From CAG-826 sp964654155 (GTDB lineage: Bacteria; Bacillota_I; Bacilli_A; RFN20; CAG-826): a stretch of 56,009 nt of DNA. The stretch lies in contig CAZZGL010000003.1 in NCBI GenBank assembly GCA_964654155.1, positions 1-56,009 on the forward strand. Direction: 5' to 3'. Under the pieces are notes generated by a model. The model did not search any database. It saw nothing but the letters and a program-made list of their open reading frames with translations, and was not told the origin of the DNA. Made by a program: the position numbers and the translations under genes. Below are positions 52,390 through 56,009 of this stretch, one piece after another. Numbering within the stretch: the first letter of the stretch is position 1; every line of letters begins with the position of its first letter.

Positions 52390-52444
52390 TTTAGTGATAA
52401 TTACATTTAGTTATGATATTATAAAAAAAAGAAAGAGGTATTTT

Positions 52445-53455
52445 ATGAAAATTTTTAGAAGAATTAAAAACTTAATTATATTTGTTTGTGTCTTAGTAAC
52501 ATTTTTTGTCGTAGTTAATGTCATTCCACCATCAAAAGTAATGGATACCAATCCATTCATATCCACAAGCGGAATGCCAATGTTATGCGCACATCGAGGT
52601 GGTAAAACCGCAAATCCAGAAAACACATTAAAAGCATACCGTGCTGCCGCAAATGAATTTAATGTCGATATTATGGAAAGCGATTTATGGTTAACAAAGG
52701 ATAATCAGCTTGTCTATAACCATGATGACACAATTAATAGAACTAGTGATGTAGTACAAATAACTGGTGAAGATAAAGATCATTATGTTAGTGATTATAC
52801 TCTTGAAGAACTAAGAAATTTCAATTTTGGATACAATTTTGAAGATAAAAATGGAAATTATCCTTATCGAAATATCGAAGGATTAAACGGGGAAAACAGA
52901 AAACAAATTCTTAAAGATAATGGATTATCAATTGTTGAAGTTAGTGAATTATTTGAAGAATTTTATGAAACGAATCCAGATTTATTATTCATCGTCGAAA
53001 TCAAAGATAGCGGAGAACGTGGATATACCGCCGCAACAATATTAGATGATTTATTAACTAATAAATATCCAAATTATAAGAATCAACTCGTTGTCGGAAC
53101 CTTCCACGATGAAATTGAAGCCGATTTAAAAGAAAATCACCCTACTCTTTTAAGAGGTGCTCCAACTGGAACCGCAGCAAAGTTTATTATTACCGAAATG
53201 TTTAAAGTTAATTTATTTGATAATGACAAATTTGCCTGTTTACAAATTCCAACAAGCTATAACATTAAAGGTATTAATATTAATCTTAACAAAGAAAAAT
53301 ATATTACCAGAGCGCATAAAAGAAATATTGCTGTTCAATATTGGACAATTAATGAAGAAGAAGAAATGAAAGAATTAATCGAACTTGGATGCGATGCAAT
53401 TATGACCGATGATCCTGGTTTACTTAGAGATGTTTTAAATTCATATAAAAAATAA
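52445..53455 (+). CDS. Membrane-anchored glycerophosphodiester phosphodiesterase
   Basis: A 336-residue enzyme that cleaves glycerophosphodiesters to glycerol-3-phosphate and an alcohol. After an N-terminal membrane helix (about 9-25) the GDPD domain shows CAHRGGKTANPENT, MESDLWLTKDNQLVYNHDD (catalytic His and metal-binding acids), and VQYWTINEEEEM with CDAIMTDDP at the end. It acts outside the membrane on deacylated phospholipids or teichoic acid, supplying phosphate and glycerol. ATG at 52445 follows GAGGT; the in-frame GTG at 52394 has no site. PHO-box-like repeats lie upstream. Confidence 0.92.
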   Translation: MKIFRRIKNLIIFVCVLVTFFVVVNVIPPSKVMDTNPFISTSGMPMLCAHRGGKTANPENTLKAYRAAANEFNVDIMESDLWLTKDNQLVYNHDDTINRTSDVVQITGEDKDHYVSDYTLEELRNFNFGYNFEDKNGNYPYRNIEGLNGENRKQILKDNGLSIVEVSELFEEFYETNPDLLFIVEIKDSGERGYTAATILDDLLTNKYPNYKNQLVVGTFHDEIEADLKENHPTLLRGAPTGTAAKFIITEMFKVNLFDNDKFACLQIPTSYNIKGININLNKEKYITRAHKRNIAVQYWTINEEEEMKELIELGCDAIMTDDPGLLRDVLNSYKK

Positions 53456-53462
53456 TTATTTT

Positions 53463-53491
53463 ACCTGTGGATAATTCTGCAGGTTTTTTTT
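53463..53491 (+). terminator. Terminator of the glycerophosphodiesterase gene
   Basis: Stem ACCTG / CAGGT with a 12-base loop and seven or more T, eight bases after the stop. From here to 53599 the sequence is AT-rich with no gene visible. Confidence 0.7.
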
Positions 53492-53599
53492 CGCTTTAAT
53501 TCTATCACTTGATACCAAATTAAAAAAAATAACAATTATATTAAGTTGTCTAATTATTAAGACTCTACAATTTATTTGTTATATCTTTAAATACTTTTT

Positions 53600-54349
53600 T
53601 TATTTTGATTTAGGATAATCTTTCTTAGGAATATTATCATAAGGAACCACTCTATGAACAGGAAGTTCTTTAGCAATACGGGTAATTTCCGCTTTTAAAT
53701 GGTCACAGATTATTTTTCTTTGTTCATTCATTTCAATGTTTGGATCATATTTGATTGGTTCTCCAAATACAGCTTTTTTTAATTTTGGACAAATATAAGT
53801 TGGCACAAATGAAATGCATTCATGATGTTTAGAATAATAAAATCGAGCACTGTCTATAAACTTATCAAAGAAATCATTAACTATTTCATTATGTTTATTT
53901 CTTCCTTCTGGAAAAATAACGATATTATTTCCTTCATTAAGCGCTGCTGTTGTATCTTTAAAAGTACTCATAATTCGCGCGTCTTTATAAACTCCAATCG
54001 TATCAGCGTGGCACATTGCATATGACAATATTGGTGCGACTAAATAAGATAATATTTTATAAAACCAGCGAATCCATTTTGGTTTCATTGACCAAAAGTC
54101 TTTATAGGCATAACCAGGAACCTCTTTTAAATGCATCATTTGTCCTATGCACCATATATATTTCTTTTTAGGAAAATAAAGCTCAAACATTAAAGGACCA
54201 TGAGCTTGAGCATGATTAGAAACATAAATCGATGGTATCTTAGGCGTATTTTCTATATTTTCAAATGTCTTTTTTCCATAAAAAAAGACAATTAATCCTC
54301 GACATAATTTAAAAAATATCGGTTTCTTTTTTGTTTCTACATACTTCAT
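53600..54349 (-). CDS. PlsC-like acyltransferase
   Basis: A 249-residue membrane-associated acyltransferase of the LPLAT family. The catalytic motif appears as SNHAQAHGPLMFE (the His-x4-Asp is replaced by H-A-Q-A-H here), and the substrate-binding FPEGRNKHNE is clear. Likely role is acylation of lysophosphatidate or a related phospholipid precursor. The altered first motif makes activity or substrate less certain. AAAGGAT precedes the ATG. Confidence 0.75.
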   Translation of the reverse strand: MKYVETKKKPIFFKLCRGLIVFFYGKKTFENIENTPKIPSIYVSNHAQAHGPLMFELYFPKKKYIWCIGQMMHLKEVPGYAYKDFWSMKPKWIRWFYKILSYLVAPILSYAMCHADTIGVYKDARIMSTFKDTTAALNEGNNIVIFPEGRNKHNEIVNDFFDKFIDSARFYYSKHHECISFVPTYICPKLKKAVFGEPIKYDPNIEMNEQRKIICDHLKAEITRIAKELPVHRVVPYDNIPKKDYPKSK

Positions 54350-54471
54350 AATCTTTTATCCTTTCGCTTGTCCTTCGTTATTTTACCATAAGATACCTTT
54401 AATTGATATTCTAATCGATAATTTTAATAATCATAAAAATAAGGCAATTAAAAATGAGAGTTTCCCCTCAT

Positions 54472-54824
54472 TTATTGATTTAATAGTTTTTCTGTAAGTT
54501 CAAGAATCTCTTTTCTATATTTATTCTTTCTGGAATTTAATATTCTTTTGTACAATGGATAATTAATTGATACTATAGCTATTCCTAATAATCCAATAAT
54601 AATTCCTAATACTAAATGAAAATCATTACTACCAATAACCTTCATTGCTAAACACATTCCTAAGCCAAGAATTAGTGAGCCTATAATTCCTATTACTAAA
54701 TTAATAACCGGATTTTTCACTTTTTTTCTAACGCTCTTAATTTTTCAATATCAGTTAATTCTTTTTCTTGTGGCAAATACTCTTTTCTAATTTTTTCAAT
54801 TTCATTTTTTTCATAAACACTCAT
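54472..54824 (-). CDS. Small membrane protein interrupted by one base at a slippery A-run (possible -1 frameshift gene)
   Basis: From the ATG at 54824, with AAGGAGG upstream, the first frame gives 35 residues (IRKEYLPQEKE, KLRALEKK) and stops at TGA, 54717-54719. The -1 frame continues as VKNPVINL and gives two membrane helices and KYRKEILELTEKLLNQ, ending at 54472. The full 117-residue product matches the paralogue at 49259-49642 from end to end. The switch falls exactly at GAA AAA AAG TGA, which contains A AAA AAG, the classical -1 slippery heptamer. A possible hairpin (TTATTA / TAGTAA with flanking CC / GG) starts eight bases later. Programmed frameshifting, transcriptional slippage on seven A, a recent mutation or a sequencing error are all possible. 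Confidence 0.65.
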
Positions 54825-54851
54825 TTTTCTTTCCTCCTTGTTTACGACATT

Positions 54852-54927
54852 ATTATATGTAAACTTTGTTAATGTTTTTTTTCTAAATTGTAAATGTTTT
54901 GAAAATAAAATGTTAAAGAAATGTTAA
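54852..54927 (-). promoter_or_regulatory. Promoter with 11-bp-phased PHO-box-like repeats
   Basis: Read on the plus strand, TGTTAA (54867), TGTAAA (54889), TGAAAA (54900), TGTTAA (54911) and TGTTAA (54922) fall on one 11-bp register. On the minus strand they read TTAACA/TTTACA with five-base gaps, as in Bacillus PHO boxes. The -10 is TATAAT (54852-54857), with no recognisable -35, as expected for an activator-dependent promoter. It drives the frameshifted small membrane protein gene. Confidence 0.6.
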
Positions 54928-54948
54928 AAAAAGACGTATTTCTACGCC
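54926..54948 (-). terminator. Terminator of the DegV gene
   Basis: Minus strand: stem GGCGTA / TACGTC with GAAA tetraloop and seven T, starting at the last base of the stop codon region. Confidence 0.85.
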
Positions 54949-55817
54949 TATAAGTATTCGTTAATTGATTTGCCATTAATACGTGGTGAAACTACAATAC
55001 CGATTGTTCCTGGTCCACAATGAGCACAAACATTAATTGGTATAATTCCTCTAATAACTTTGTAATCTCCTAAAGAGGAAGATAAATATTCATTAACTGC
55101 AGAAACAACTTTTTCGTTTCCAGCAAAATCTATCAATGTATAATCATATTCATCAATAGGAAATTCTTTAACCATTAATTTAATACTATCAAAGAATGAT
55201 TTTTTAATATTTCGAGTCATACACTCTTTAACTAATGCCCCATCTTTTAATCCAATTACGGGCTTTAATCCTAAAGTATTTCCAATTGCCGCAATCGCAG
55301 GAGAGATTCTTCCTCCATTTTTAAGTGCTTTTAGATTTTCTAAAAAGAAAATTGCTTTATTATGTTTTTTTCTTTCTTCAATGTTAGCAACAATATCATC
55401 TATCCTGCTACCTTTATTAACTTCATCTAAAGCATAAAGAACATGAGATAACATTAATGAGGAAATAGACATACCATCAATAATGGTAACTTTTCCTTCA
55501 AATTGTTCAGATACAGTGTTAAACAACTGATTCATTGAAGATAATTTACTTGAAATAGTAAAATGAATAATATGATCATATCCTTTAGCAAATAATCCTT
55601 CAAAATAAGAAACCACTTGTCCTAGTGGTGGTGTTGATGTTTGTACTTTTTTATTATTTAACATCGCATCTTTTAATTGTTTTTGATTAATGGTAATCCC
55701 ATCTAAAAACTCTTCTCCATCAACAATTACATTGAGTGGAAAAACACTTATACCATGCTTTGGTAATAAATCATAATTGATCAAGCATGAAGTGTCAGTT
55801 GAAATTAATATTTTCAT
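54948..55817 (-). CDS. DegV family fatty-acid-binding protein
   Basis: A 289-residue cytoplasmic protein of the DegV/FakB family, which binds a single fatty acid for phosphorylation by the FakA kinase. Seen: ISTDTSCLINYDLL at the N-terminus, TSTPPLGQVVSYFEGL, ISSKLSSMNQLFNTV (the conserved Ser pair contacts the carboxylate), LKNGGRISPAIAAIGNTLGLKPVI and a C-terminal AHCGPGTIGIVV. Length is normal. AAGAGG precedes the ATG. No FakA is in the window. The last 190 bases of the window (55818-56009) are AT-rich with no gene visible. Confidence 0.9.
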   Translation of the reverse strand: MKILISTDTSCLINYDLLPKHGISVFPLNVIVDGEEFLDGITINQKQLKDAMLNNKKVQTSTPPLGQVVSYFEGLFAKGYDHIIHFTISSKLSSMNQLFNTVSEQFEGKVTIIDGMSISSLMLSHVLYALDEVNKGSRIDDIVANIEERKKHNKAIFFLENLKALKNGGRISPAIAAIGNTLGLKPVIGLKDGALVKECMTRNIKKSFFDSIKLMVKEFPIDEYDYTLIDFAGNEKVVSAVNEYLSSSLGDYKVIRGIIPINVCAHCGPGTIGIVVSPRINGKSINEYL

Positions 55818-56009
55818 TTGTTTTCCTCTTTTAATAACAGAAATAAATTCCCCTTATTATTTCTTTCCTTTAATTTTTATATTTAAAACATAAATAATAA
55901 TTTTAAATTATTTTTAATCCAAAAACATAATTTGTATTAGATAAACTAATGTATTAATATGTATTTATATATTCATAAAAATCTATATATTCAAATCATT
56001 ATTAAGCTT

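Noticed and set aside
1..56009. CRISPR array, rRNA operon or replication origin
   Set aside because: No regularly spaced repeats with unique spacers, no rRNA-like sequence and no DnaA-box cluster or dnaA/dnaN genes were seen.
1..56009. Mycoplasma-type genetic code (TGA as Trp), suspected from the low GC content
   Set aside because: TGA ends several genes cleanly at their expected lengths (for example mutL, pgsA, miaB) and Trp is coded by TGG.

Overview
The window is AT-rich chromosomal DNA of a low-GC, Gram-positive-type bacterium of the Bacillota, class Bacilli. The evidence is a gene order matching Bacillus in two blocks (miaB - ricA/ymcA - cotE - mutS - mutL - miaA, and gpsB - rnpB next to pgsA - cinA-type gene - recA - rny - ymdB - spoVS), a type-B RNase P RNA, Shine-Dalgarno sites of the GGAGG type, and many lipoproteins and membrane-anchored surface proteins. 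TGA is used as a stop, so this is not a mycoplasma-type code. Starch-degrading and glycan-binding surface proteins together with an oxygen-scavenging flavodiiron protein suggest an anaerobic, probably gut-dwelling lineage; the exact taxon cannot be read from the sequence. Most genes lie on the minus strand.

Layout. 1-480: tail of an unidentified ORF, then a tRNA operon (Cys, Arg, Pro; minus strand). 0.67-5.85 kb: a polyamine-type ABC transporter potABCD whose subunits, except PotB, are unusually long. 6.2-10.1 kb: lipoprotein with two thioredoxin-like domains, amidase-like protein, collagen-like surface protein, MtaD-type deaminase. 10.2-13.0 kb: cell-surface pullulanase. 13.3-14.7 kb: decayed AlbA/RecG-like regulator pseudogene. 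14.8-16.7 kb: ispF, ychF, cold-shock gene. 16.8-21.4 kb: FtsX/MacB-type ABC exporter of three genes. 21.5-36.98 kb: housekeeping core (fhs, miaA, mutL, mutS, cotE, ricA, miaB, spoVS, ymdB, rny, recA, pncC-type, pgsA, rnpB, gpsB). 37.1-38.6 kb: glycan-binding lipoprotein. 38.8-43.1 kb: small metabolic and repair genes, tRNA-His and a small relic beside it. 43.1-47.2 kb: a protein resembling pentameric ligand-gated ion channels, an M6 metalloprotease and a Pr6Pr-type membrane protein. 47.3-49.2 kb: a four-module flavodiiron protein and a separate rubredoxin. 49.3-55.8 kb: a two-component system operon with small membrane proteins, glycerophosphodiesterase, acyltransferase, a frameshifted paralogue and a DegV protein.

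Most notable points: (1) the 488-residue protein at 43.1-44.6 kb has the topology and several motifs of a Cys-loop-type ligand-gated channel; (2) the gene at 54.47-54.82 kb is split by one base exactly at an A AAA AAG slippery heptamer followed by a possible hairpin, a candidate for programmed -1 frameshifting; (3) 11-bp-phased TGTTAA/TGTAAA repeats, like Bacillus PHO boxes, lie upstream of that gene and between the two-component operon and the glycerophosphodiesterase, suggesting one regulon; (4) the polyamine-binding protein carries an inserted module resembling CBM5/12; (5) cotE, spoVS and a BclA-like collagen protein imply sporulation ancestry or capacity; (6) several genes have start codons that are easily misplaced because the GTG inside the ribosome binding site is in frame.
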